A DNA stretch of 64,000 bases, taken from assembly GCA_031216915.1 (NCBI GenBank), contig CM062290.1:381034718-381098717 (forward strand), written 5' to 3'. Under the pieces are notes generated by a model. That model worked only from the letters and a program-made list of their open reading frames with translations, ran no database searches and was not told the DNA's origin. Position numbers and translations under genes: made by a program. Below are positions 40,851 to 51,562 of the stretch, one piece after another (position 1 is the stretch's first letter; every line of letters starts with the position of its first letter). Source of the stretch: Pictodentalium vernedei (Eukaryota > Mollusca > Scaphopoda > Dentaliida > Dentaliidae).

Positions 40851-43280
40851 GACTAAATTCTATTAGACGATACTGTCGTCTCCAGTATACTGGAGTAAAT
40901 AGACATGGATGTCGGCAATGACAATTCCAGGTCTTCAGCCTAGTCGTCCAAACGCAGAGGAACTCTCGGCACGCCTAGTCCTGCCGTTTCAAAATTATGT
41001 CTTGCATTGATGAAAGGCAGCTGAATAGCGCTAGGCGATAAGAAACCTAATTTGCCAGTCTTAGAGGCTACCTTGAATATAGCGTCATTCAAAAGTTCAA
41101 ATGTCCATGACATTTCTGGACTGAGTCAGAAACTCAGGGACGGCGTCCCTATTCCGGCCAAAAAAGTCTGTGTCCAGTGACGCTTTCAGTTTCTTATCAG
41201 GTAACGCAGCATTTTTGTCCACAGAAACAACTTCTAAAAGATGATGCCGGATGAAATCTACGGCCACCTTAAGTTGTTCGGAAAGGGAAAATTTCAGCTG
41301 TTCTGATTCCCTTTTACCATCTGCCTGGACCACATAATAAATTTTGGTCGTCCCTTACTGATTCTGCAGGGGAACAAACCGACCCAGCTTGCTCAGATAG
41401 TTCTTTACTGAAAAAGTTTCTGATAGCTGCTGGGATGCTGTGATGAATTAAGCTATCTGTGATAGCAAGTCTGTCACGGAGGCCTGTGGAGCCGCGGTCT
41501 TATGTAATTAGTCGCTGGAAGCTCCAGGGACTTTAATACCTGCATTTATATAATATGCGAACGTCCCACCTGGAAAGGCCTCGTGTCCTTGGCTAGTGGA
41601 TGGCGTGACCTCCTGGTCGACGTGGAACCATCACCTCCTGTCCCTGCAAGGATTGCGGAAGGAGAAAACACATCCTCCACGACCCGCACCTCGCCCAGTC
41701 GACCTTGGGGCGTCTGACCTGATATCAGGCCAGCATATGACCCCTATGTCAGGGCTTGCCTTGAGTCGGGGCTGATCAGCCCAGGCCCCGAGATCAGCCC
41801 CGAGGAGCACTTGCTGGGGGCTTTTTTTCAAGCCCCGACATTTTCCACAAAAAAGCACTAACAATAATGGACAAAATGGAAAATCAGCCCCGAAAAGGCC
41901 CCGACCTCAATATGTGGGGGACTTTTTTTAGGCCCCGACCATTTTACTCAAGGCGAGCCCTGCTATGTGAGTCGCTACTCTGACGGTCTCCGGAGTAAGA
42001 CGTAGAGGCTTTGATCCTCTATAGGAACTTCCTCGGACGCCCCCAAAGAACCTACCTTACTCCTCCCTGCGGAGTCCGACCTTTTTCAAAGCGGAATAAT
42101 GCAGAGAATCCAGAGCTTTCTTAGTAATCTAATATAGATTGTAGAAAGCTTAACGTCGAAGAGAAGCTTTCCTGAGACCGGAGCGACTGGAAGAGAGTTT
42201 TTTCACCTTACTATCCCCTCTTGTGAATGCAGCCAGGGCAGCATCATGTCTGACTAACTCCATATTGCCACTGAAAGGCCGGAGTTATATGTAGAATATG
42301 CTATAGCCCTCGAAAGAACTCTTAAGGAAGATTGAAGATCCTGGAATTCTTTCGCTTTGAGACGTAGTGATAATGCTCTGGTAAGGTGATCTGCATGAGA
42401 TAATGTGGCTAAATTGTCATCTCCAGTATACTGGACGTTAATACCTGCATTTATATAATATGCGAACGTCCCAACAGGAAAGGCCTTGTGTCCTTGGCTG
42501 GCTAGCGGATGGCGTGACCTGGTCGACGTGAATTCCCTGGTCGGCAAAGCAGGCTGGATATCTGTGGTCACATAGCCAAGGTGTGGTCGTGTGTGCTGAC
42601 GTGAGGATGAGGAAGCCAATAGACCAGCCGCATCAGACTGTCTATGCGACAGAGTGTCCCGAGCAGCAGGAGGAGTGGACGTATGCTCAGACTAACGAAC
42701 GAACATACAACATTGCGGTGCAGATGTTGTAAGAGAGAGGGGGCTTCTCTCGCTCGCAGTCCGGATAGACCTGTACGATCTAGCTACTGGACTGACAGGC
42801 TTCAATGTTTATAGTGCCCGCATCACCCAAACTGCTTCCCTGGACCGCAACGGATGAACCTGGCTGCCAAGCCATTCGATGAATGGTGGCTATACTGGGC
42901 GAGCTAGCGGACAACAACACCGTCGATCCTACTAGGGACCTCTTAGGAAATTGTTGTATTCATGAGCACTTTTGCCGCTAGCTCTTCGTAAGACTGCAAC
43001 GACAGAGACACACTTGTTGAAGACATCACGGAAACATCACCCTGTTCTTGTTCTTCTGAAAAAGAGACTGATAAACTAGAGTGACCTTGCGGAGAGAGGA
43101 CAGGCATGGACCCCTGACCGCTAACAATATACCGTGACACACGTCTCCAACGTTGTCATTCCAATTGGCACACACTGAGCAAGAATTAGTGCGAGTACAT
43201 TGACTACAAGAAACACAATGAACATGAGAATCCGAGGAAGATTTCCTCGCATTACAAATTGAACAATATTCTTTCATCAT
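40833..43280 (-). pseudogene. DIRS-B3 gag remnant with internal duplication
   Basis: The start MKEYCSICNARKSS at about 43277 carries a Cys/His cluster (CSICN, HVHCVSCSQC, CSVCANW), equivalent to that in lineage A though differing in spacing. Downstream the frame is repeatedly broken. The segment ggtaaggtgatctgc(g/a)tgag occurs at about 40833 and again at about 42382, with the following sequence partly repeated, showing that part of gag replaced the RT 5' half. Confidence 0.68.
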
Positions 43281-44184
43281 GAAAAAATATAGCAGTCATA
43301 GTACTCGCACTAACCCTTGAAACAAAGATACATAATATAATATAATCCATTATAACATTTACGAAAAAATAACTTCCCAAAAAAAAATTTTTTTTTTTTT
43401 TTTGGAAAAATTTTCAGAAGAGCCCAAGTTCCCAATGGGAACAATGAGCCCAAATGGATCCCCAAAAAGCCTAAGTGTGGACAAATATTTTAAAACATTT
43501 TTAAAAATTAATGCAACACTTACGGACGGACAATATTAATGTATCTGGCTATGAGCAGAACTAATAGAAGGCAAGTAATCACTATCAGAAGTAACCGTTG
43601 TCAACATGAACAAAAGTGAACAAAAACCGGAAACATGACTTCAGGCACTGTAACCATGGCCCAAAATCAGTCACCAATTTAAACACTATCCGATGTAAAA
43701 CAGAGGCTTCCAGAGAAGAAACTGTAGTACATCGGATGGTAGATGCAGATCACAATGTCTAATCACCCAAGGGTGAGGACGTTAACATGGGGAAAAAACA
43801 GAATAATCATTCTGTTACCAAGCCAAAACTCCCAAGAAATTTTAGTAAAAAAAAATTCCAAAATTATGCCAAAAGCATGGGAGAATAGCAAAGGGGGTAT
43901 TAAGGAAAGGGAGAGAGGAAACACTGAACAAACAATGGTAAGTTCATAGCCAGAATGACAACATAAGGCTCATGCCCCGAAATTAGGGAACATGAAATAA
44001 TTTCATAAAAAAATTATAAGTTACAGCCCTAGACCTGAACACATTCTGCCACTGTTTCTTCCTCTCATCCTTTATTTCATCCTTCGATCCACCATTTCTT
44101 TCATAATTATGTGTCTGGCATCATTTAAACTGAGATTTACAAGCACAAATATCAGTGACATGTTACTGATTTTAGGGCCAAACA

Positions 44185-44372
44185 AAGAATGACATTTGCA
44201 CCAATTTTGAGACCTCCTTGACACTGCGCACGCGCAGTGGATAGAAATTGGAGGACCATATAGGACATTGAAATTTCGGATTTTGATGCAAATTTCGGGG
44301 ATTGGGGGGCAAAATTTGTGTTTGGCCCTAGAATTTAAGGAGTTAGCACCAGCTAAGTCTGGGTCATTGGTA
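44185..44372 (-). repeat. DIRS-B3 right terminal inverted repeat
   Basis: Inverse of 37882-38069. Contains TGCGCACGCGCA (44225-44236). Confidence 0.85.
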
Positions 44373-44387
44373 CAGTATAAAAATGTT

Positions 44388-47340
44388 ACCAAGTTACAGT
44401 GAAATTATTCCAAAGCGAGTCATCCTATCAAGTTACATTGAAATCCCTTCATAAATATGGCCTGTAGACTGTGCTAAAAGTTTTCTGGCTTCGGGGCCCT
44501 GTAGCCATCAGTTTCCCAATTGCGTCCAAAAGGTGACATTCTCATCTAGACATTACATGAAGTCAACCTACCAAGTTACAATGAAATCCCTTCATAAATA
44601 TGACCTGTAGACTGTGCTAAAGGTTTTTGGGCTTTGGGCTCGGGCAGCAATCATGGTTGAATGATCGCAACCAAAAGGAGACATTCTCATCTGGGCATCA
44701 TTTGGAAGAATCCTATGAAGTTACAATGAAATCCCTTTATAAATATGACCTGTAGACTGTGCTCAAGGTTTTCAGGCTTCAGGCCCCTGAAGCCATCACA
44801 GTTGACCAATCACGACGAAAAGGGGATGTCATCATCTAGGCATTATGTGAAGTCAAATTAACAGGTAACAATGAAATCCTTTCATAAATATGACCTACAG
44901 ACTATGCTGAAGGTTTTGGGCTTGGGCAGCCATCAAGGCTGAATGATCATGACCAAAATGGGACGTTCTCATCTAGACATTATTTGGAGTCATCCTACCA
45001 AGTTACAATGAAATCCCTTCATAAATATCACCTGTAGACTGTGCTAAAGGTTATCAGGCTTTGGGCCCCTGTAGCCGTCACAGTTGCCCAATCGCATCCA
45101 AAAGGGGACGTTCTCATCTAGACATTATATGAAGTCAACCTACCAAGTTACAATGAAATCACTTCATAAATATGACCTGTAGATTATGCTGAAGGTTTTC
45201 GGGCTTTGGGGCTTGGGCAGCCATCATGGTTGAATGATCACATCCAAAAGAGGATACTCTCATCTGGGCATCATCTGGAGTGATCCCACAAAGTTACAAT
45301 GAAATCCCTTCATAAATATGACCTATAGACTGAGCTCAAGGTTTTTGGGCTTTGGGCCCCTGTAGCCGTCACAGGTGACCAATCACGACCAAAAGGGGTT
45401 GTCATCATCAAGGCATTATATCGAGTTAAACTAACAAGTTTTAATGAAATCCTTACATAAATATGACTATAGACTATGCTCAAGGTTTTTGGGCTCGGGC
45501 AGCCATCAAGGCTGAATGATCACGACCAAAAGGGGACGTTCTCATCTAGACATTATTTGGAGTCATCCTACCAAGCTACAATGAAATCCCTTCATAAATA
45601 TGAGCTGTAGACTTTGCTAAAGGTTTTTGGGCTCGGGCAGCCATCATGGTTGAATGGTCGCAACCAAAAGGGGACATACTCATCTGGGCATCATATGGAG
45701 TGATCCTATGAAGTTACAATGAAATCCCTTCATAAATATGACCTCTAGACTGTGCTCAAGGTTTTCAGGCTTCGGGCCCCTGTAGCCGTCACAGCTGACC
45801 AATCACGACCAAAAGGGAATGTCATCATCTGGGCATTATATCAAGTCAACCTAACAAGTTAAAATGAAATCCTTACATAAATACGACCTGTGGACTATGC
45901 TAAAGGTTTTTGGGCTCGCGCAGCCATCAAGGCTGAATGATCGTGACCAAAAGGGGACGTTCTCATCTAGACATTATTTGGAATCATCCTAAGTTACAAT
46001 ATAATCCCTTCATAAATATGACCATTAGACTGTACTAAAGGTTTTTGGGCTCGGGCAGCCATAAAGGCTGAATGATCGCGAACAAAGGGGACGTTCTCAC
46101 CTAGACACTATTTGGAGTCATCCTACCAAGCTACTATGAAATCCCTTCACAAATATGACCTGGAGACTGTGCTAAAGGTTTTCAGGCTTCGGGCCCCCTG
46201 TTGCCATCACGGTTGCCCAATTATGTCCAAAAGGGGAAGTTCTCATCTAGACAGTATATGAAGTCAACCTACCAAGTTACAATGAAATCCCTTCATAAAT
46301 ATGACCTGTAAACTGTGCTAAAGGTTTTCGGGCTTCAGGCTCAGACAGCCATCATGGTTGAATGATCGAAACCAAAAGGGAAATTCTCATCTGGAGTGAT
46401 CCTATGAAGTTACAATGAAATCCCTTCATAAATATGACCTATAGACTGTGCTCAAGGTTTTCAGGCACCTATAGCCGTCACAGTTGACCAATCACGACCA
46501 ACAGGGGATGTCATCATCTAGGCATTATATCAAGTCAACCTAACAAGTTAAAATGAAATCCTTACATAAATACGACCTGTGGACTATGCTAAAGGTTTTT
46601 GGGCTCGCGCAGCCATCAAGGCTGAATGATCGTGACCAAAAGGGGATGTTCTCATCTAGACATTATTTGGAATCATCCTAAGTTACAATATAATCCCTTC
46701 ATAAATATGACCAGTAGACTGTACTAAAGGTTTTTGGGCTTCGGGCTCCTGTAGCCATCACAGTTGCCAAATCACGTCCAAAAGGGAACGTTCTGATCTA
46801 GACATTATATGAAGTCAACCTACCAAGTTACAATGAAATCCCTCCATAAATATGATCTATAGACTGTGCTAAAGGTTTTTGGGCTCGAGCAGTCACCACG
46901 GTTGACAGATCGCAACCAAATGGGAAGTTCTCATCTAGACATCATCCGGAGTCATCCTATCAAGTTACAATGAAATCCCTCCATATTAAATATGACCTGC
47001 AGACTGTGCTAAAAAATTGTGGGTTTCGGGCTTGGGCAACCATCACGGTTGACAGATCATAACCAAAAGGGGACGTTCTCATCTAGGCATTATACAGAGG
47101 CATCCTACCAAGTTACAATGAAATCCCTTCATAAATATGAGCTGTAGACTGTGCTAATGATTTTCGGGTTTTGGGCTCGGGCAGCCATACCGGTTGACAT
47201 GACCCCAAAACCTGCATATGAAATTTTGTGACGATCAGACAAGAACTGGGGGTGTGGCCTGTGCTACAGGAAAATGTGAATAGACTCACTGACTTCCGCA
47301 TGCATGATGGCTATAGCTTATCTTGACTTTGTCAAGTTAA
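44388..47340 (+). repeat. ~141-bp satellite, about 20 units, with terminal hairpin
   Basis: The marker cttcataaatatgacc recurs from 44452 to 47127 at a mean spacing of about 141 bp. Units alternate between two main types (gcccctgtagccatcacagt / gctcgggcagccatcatggt), and a block at 45850-46070 is nearly identical to 46540-46760 (690 bp apart), giving a higher-order pattern. The array ends with a unique ~130-bp segment and the hairpin TAGCTTATCTTGAC / GTCAAGTTAAGCTA near 47305-47345. DIRS-B3 is inserted at its left edge. Confidence 0.85.
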
Positions 47341-47345
47341 GCTAA

Positions 47346-48454
47346 AAAAAAGTATTACTGATTTCCAAGAAAATGTTTACTTTTTTCACTTTTACTCGAG
47401 AAACACTTTCTGAAAACAAAAAGGTCACACAATGATATATCTCCCAATTGTGAATGAATGTTGGTCGCAAACTGAATGGCACTTGAAAATTTAAATGATC
47501 TTACTGCTTCAACTGATATAACCATTCCACTCATTCGAGCATTTGGTGTTCCCTGTCAGATAGCTTTGAATAACTTGAACTCTGTATTTATTTTTGGCTC
47601 AACAACTTTACCTGCCATTGTAGAAGATGTAACTACAATGTAGAAGATGTAACTACAGATCTAGTGCTGAACTCTTGTATTTCTTCCTTTAGTGTGTTGG
47701 CTGTTGTGACGATTGGCTTCCCATGACTGGCCTCTGCTCATTCTTCACTTCCCAAAACATGGATTGAAGCTTAACTGGTAGACACTTTGGGTCCAGCTAG
47801 TTTTGATTTAGGGAATCATGTCCACGAAGCTCTAAGAGATGACTCAAAGACTGAACTACCACTGCTTACACATTGTAGGTCATGCAGATAACTGAGTAAA
47901 GGTATGAAGGACAGGATAGCCACATTTCTAAACTAATCTATACTTCTTGGATGAAATTGTTATCTTGTTTCTTGAGTTGGGTGAACATGAATTCTAGAAT
48001 ACCATCAGAAAAGAAGGATGATGTGTCATGACAACAAAGTGCTGCCTGTGCACAGTGTACAGGAAAAGGACATCTGGTTTTCTGGGCAAAAGAATTAACA
48101 TTAATTCAAATAAGTGAATAAAACAGAAACTCATTCAGTTTTGCAGTGTTTGACCAGCCGTCCTTCTAATCACTGTGAGAACCCAGTATCTGAGCCAACA
48201 TTTGGAACTGGGAATCAGGAATTTCGTGGTGCCTGAATTTAACCCAAGTTTCAAGTGCACCCACATAAAAAGAAAATGAAGTACTGAGAGAGCAACTTCA
48301 ACTCATTGTCTGCCAAAGCCCAGTCAAAATAAAGTAAAAATTCACCTTTTCTTAAATTTCTCATTGCACACGTATTTTAGAAAAGGTAAGATGAAGTTTC
48401 ATAGTCAGGTTGAAAATTGTGGAAAAGTAAGTAAAAACTCGTAAATAATTTTAC
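47346..48454. other. Low-repeat stretch, no gene recognised
   Basis: Less repetitive than its surroundings. A short tandem duplication (gtagaagatgtaactaca, about 47621-47660) is the only repeat seen. Minus-strand frames contain stretches without stops but no continuous ORF; it may be intron or a decayed gene. It lies in the putative 21-kb intron. Confidence 0.35.
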
Positions 48455-48515
48455 CTTGTGCTGTAGTTTTCTGATATACAGAAGATCTTCACCTCCTATC
48501 TCATTCAAATTGACC
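48455..48515 (-). CDS. Putative host gene, internal exon
   Basis: 61 bp. Acceptor TTATCTTTCAG and donor CACAAG/GTAAAA both fit consensus. It enters in phase 2 (one base completing a codon) and leaves in phase 0. Reads VNLNEIGGEDLL then YIRKLQHK. The GEDLL block is the sort found in helix 4-5 of SAM domains. Phase and sequence fit the exons at 51429-51562 and 27049-27144. Confidence 0.62.
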
Positions 48516-48547
48516 CTGAAAGATAAACAAGTGTTATAACACTTGTA

Positions 48548-48945
48548 AGGCCCCACAAAGTAGATCTTCTTTTTCTCAGGCCATTATTTGTAAAATTGCA
48601 TGTGGGCGAGCATTTTTATTATTTTTTTTTTATTTTATTATTGAAATTATTTCTTTGCCATCAAAAGTTCATGTTTTTGGTTTACGTTTTAGGCTTCATA
48701 ATCTACAGAATAGCATGGGTGGTGGTGTATTTCATCCCTTGAGAGCAAGAAAGCTTTGTAATGCTGAAGCACTGCAAAGCCTTCTTGCACTCAAGGAACA
48801 AATTAATCAATTTTTTTTTTAACTTGGGTAAAATATCAGACATAAACCATTTAATTTTTATCTTTTAAGATTTTACATTGGTTATAAAAAGAGAGCATGT
48901 GGCAGCCAAAAGGACCATGTGGGAGGGCCTGAGAAACAGAGTTTT
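48548..48945. repeat. Interspersed repeat, direct copy of 13302-13715
   Basis: Shares aaggccccac-aaagtagatc, tcataatctacagaatagc, gcatgtggcagccaaaa and gggcctgagaaacag. Starts about 30 bp upstream of the exon at 48455-48515 on the coding strand, in the intron. Confidence 0.6.
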
Positions 48946-48954
48946 AATTTTTTT

Positions 48955-49650
48955 AGACCTAATATTTCATTTTATCATATGACTTTAAAACATTTGATAT
49001 TTTGTTTTCGTATTAATCAGTGATTAATAAAGCCTTCCATCAATTTCATTGGTCAGTTTCAAAACTAGACAATTTGATTGGCTGAACAAAATACATTTTC
49101 ATAATTTGCATAATTAGAGTTGGGAGCTTTCATTGCACAATTTCAAAACTGGACAATTTGATTGGCTAAACAAAATACAACTGGATCATATTCACATAAT
49201 TTCAGTAGCTATTTAGGGTGGGTTATATTGTATTAATCTTTTACCTACAAGAAAAACGCCATTCATTTTTTTTTATATTTTCACTTTTTGCTTCCAAAAC
49301 ATAGGCTATGACCCATCATTGGAACGAGCTCGACGAGCTCGTTCCAATGAGGGGTCATAACCTATGTTTTGGAAGCAAAAAATGAAAATTGTTAGTTATA
49401 CGAGGATGTTTTTTCCAAGTGCCATCTGCAACTCAAGTTAGGTGATGGGTTAAAAAGTCATATTAAGTGGCTAATTTGTACGTGTGTGTGTGTCATATAA
49501 TAAATAGAATATGAAATGAGTGTTTTTCTCATATAATATTTATGAAACTTGTCTCAATTTTCCGTTTGGGCTTGCCAGAGGCTCGCCAAAACGGAAAATT
49601 CTTAAACTCGTTTCATAAATATTATATGAGAAAAACACTCATTCCATATC
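48955..49650 (-). repeat. Composite repeat, arm 2 (inverse of 22750-23480)
   Basis: Same modules in inverted order: ttgattggctgaacaaaata units, MITE-B (49237-49449), and the gagtgtttttctcatata foldback with inner hairpin (ttttccgtttgggcttgcca / cgccaaaacggaaaatt). Confidence 0.7.
49237..49449. mobile_element. TTAA-flanked foldback MITE, subfamily B
   Basis: TTAA at 49233-49236 and 49450-49453. Perfect central palindrome cattggaacgagctcgacg / cgagctcgttccaatg; arms cttccaaaacatagg and inverse. Confidence 0.8.
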
Positions 49651-49811
49651 CTCTATTTATGCTGGACAAATGTTCAAGAACTATTTATTATTATTACAAA
49701 TATTTATTCATTGGTATTCAAGGTCCCTCCTAGCATATACAGCCACATCCAAGCCTGGAAATAAGCAGACTTTAATCTGCTGAATGATGTCCACAGAAGT
49801 AGAATTTGGTA

Positions 49812-50406
49812 ATAACTCGATGCAGGGGTGTATAATAAAAACCTTAGAGTCTCCCAATTTTGTATTAACTTGGGGAGACACTGCAGGCAATGAAAATGTC
49901 CAAGGAGGGGGTTCAGTTTCAGTGAGAAATTGCCCGAGAAACAAAACATTTGCCTTTGGCCTAAATAGAATAATATAAAATGGAAAGAGCAGCAGTGACT
50001 GCTTTTGCCACCAAAGAAGAATAAAGTTTGAAACTAGTCTGGCTAGTTAAGCCCTATGTTCAAATTACAAAATACCCATTGAATTTAGGATAGGCCTAAA
50101 CAAATTAAAAATCTGTTTCTCAGGCCCTCCCTAACTCGATGCGGGGGTGTATAATAAAAACCTTAGAGTCTCCCAATTTTGTATTAACTTGGGAAGACAC
50201 CGCAGGCAATAAAAATGTCCAAGGAGGGGGTTCAGTGTCAGTGAGAGATTGCCTGAGAAACAAAACATTTGCTTTGGCCTAAATAAAATAATATTATAAA
50301 ATGGAAAGAGCAGCAGCGACTGCTTTTGCCACCAAAGAAGGATAAAGTTTGAAACTCGTCTGGCTAGTTAAGCCCTATGTTCTAATTACACAATAATCAT
50401 TGAATT
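49812..50406 (+). repeat. Direct duplication of a ~275-bp unit
   Basis: taactcgatgc(a/g)ggggtgtat begins both copies (49812 and 50132); each runs through cttagagtctcccaatttt, aaggagggggttcagt, atggaaagagcagcag and tggctagttaagccctatgt. They are separated by about 45 bp that include ctgtttctcaggccctccc. Copies differ by only a few percent by eye. The first follows a left-end fragment of the CAAGCCTGAAAATAA MITE. Confidence 0.75.
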
Positions 50407-50819
50407 TAGCTTAACCTCTGATTATATTATTTTACTTATTGTTACTCATTAGCACACCATCGTCAAAGATTACATTACAGCAAATGCAACACCATCAATT
50501 TCGTTTGAGCAAACTGACTTTCAGTTGGTTTTATAAAGTTTTTTATTACTATCTGGTTAAATTCCCAAATTTGCAGCCTGATATTTTATTATTATGACAT
50601 CAGTGTGCAAAGGGTTAGTTTGCTTCACACAAAACTCCACTTGTCAACCAATTGCCCACAAACTGTGAGTTTTCCTCACCATGAAGAGAAGCCCTCCCAG
50701 AGTTCAATGAAAAACTTGGAGAGAGATTCATAAGGGTTATTACATCATTCAGCACTTTTCAGGATTTTTTTTTTTTCCTTTTCAAATATAATTCAGAATC
50801 TGACCTTGGTGAATGTTAA

Positions 50820-51082
50820 CCCTTTTACCAATGCACAGGATATCAAATTTATCATTTTAATTATTGTTATTGAAATTTTTTAAAAAATTTCAACAAAACC
50901 ATATAATGTGATCCCACATTGGAATAAGTTGACCGAGCTCGTTCCAGTGGGGTGGGGGGGGGGGGGGGGGGGGTGTGGTCACATGTTATGGTTTTGTAGA
51001 AATTTTTTGAAAAATATATTTTTTTCAACTGCATATTTTGTAAGTTATGTGGGCAGATGCGTCAAATTTGTTAGGTAATAGG
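50820..51082. mobile_element. TTAA foldback MITE, subfamily A, with a long G run
   Basis: TTAA at 50816-50819 and 51083-51086. Core disrupted by a run of more than 25 nearly uninterrupted G (about 50943-50971). Confidence 0.78.
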
Positions 51083-51086
51083 TTAA

Positions 51087-51326
51087 CCCTTTACCCAACG
51101 AATCGGCAGCATCCGCCCGCATAATATGCAAATTCAGCAGTTGAAAAAATATTATTTTTCAAAAAATTTCAACAAAGCCATATCATGTGACCCCTCGTTG
51201 AACGAGCTTGTCGAGCTTGTTCCAACGAGGGGTCACATGATATGGTTTTGTTGAAATTTTTTTAAAAAATTAAAAAAATGATATTTAAAATAATAAATTT
51301 TGATATCTTCTGCACTGGGTAAAGGG
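51087..51326. mobile_element. TTAA foldback MITE, subfamily A, abutting the previous one
   Basis: Shares the TTAA at 51083-51086 with its neighbour; other TTAA at 51327-51330. Core ttgaacgagcttgtcgagc and inverse. Confidence 0.8.
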
Positions 51327-51428
51327 TTAATACATTCTTATGGGTTGTTCTGATAATAAGTCTTCTCTTGTAGACATGTGTAAAATAATCCCCAAAACGT
51401 TTCTGTGTTCAAAAACAGTGTAACAAAC

Positions 51429-51562
51429 CTATGTATACTGTTTTCATTTGACCATTTCTTCACTTCTTTTTCTGTCCAGTTCTTCACTTTTTCTTCTGTT
51501 TCTCTTGCCACTGGGGGAGCACTTGCTACAGGAGCTCTTTCTGGTTGAATCAATGTTTCAAT
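51429..51562 (-). CDS. Putative host gene, exon upstream of the SAM-like domain
   Basis: Acceptor ATTTTAATCAAG before ATTGAAACA (modest), donor CATAG/GTTTGT (acceptable). Reads IETLIQPERAPVASAPPV then ETEEKVKNWTEKEVKKW and SNENSIHR. The first part is a Pro/Ala linker; W-T-x-x-E-V-x-x-W matches the start of helix 1 of SAM domains. Ends in phase 2, which the exon at 48455-48515 requires. 5' exons were not found and probably lie beyond the window or among the repeats at 51.6-57 kb. Domain name is inferred from the pattern only. Confidence 0.58.

Larger units (their letters stand above)
37844..44387 (-). mobile_element. DIRS-B3: rearranged lineage-B DIRS element
   Basis: About 6.54 kb with both ends preserved. 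The left end starts GTTAAAAAATTTATAG and the right end finishes AAAAATGTT; GTT is shared by the two junctions and there is no duplication. TIRs 37882-38069 and 44185-44372, ICR about 38142-38238. Coding pieces on the minus strand are rearranged: YR lacks its C-terminus, RT stops at the YLDD region, and a gag segment is present twice. Confidence 0.88.

Noticed and set aside
44388..47340. CRISPR-like array
   Set aside because: Units are contiguous ~141-bp satellites without unique spacers, in a eukaryotic context.
47346..48454. Decayed gene on the minus strand
   Set aside because: Stop-free stretches exist but no motif or continuous frame could be followed.
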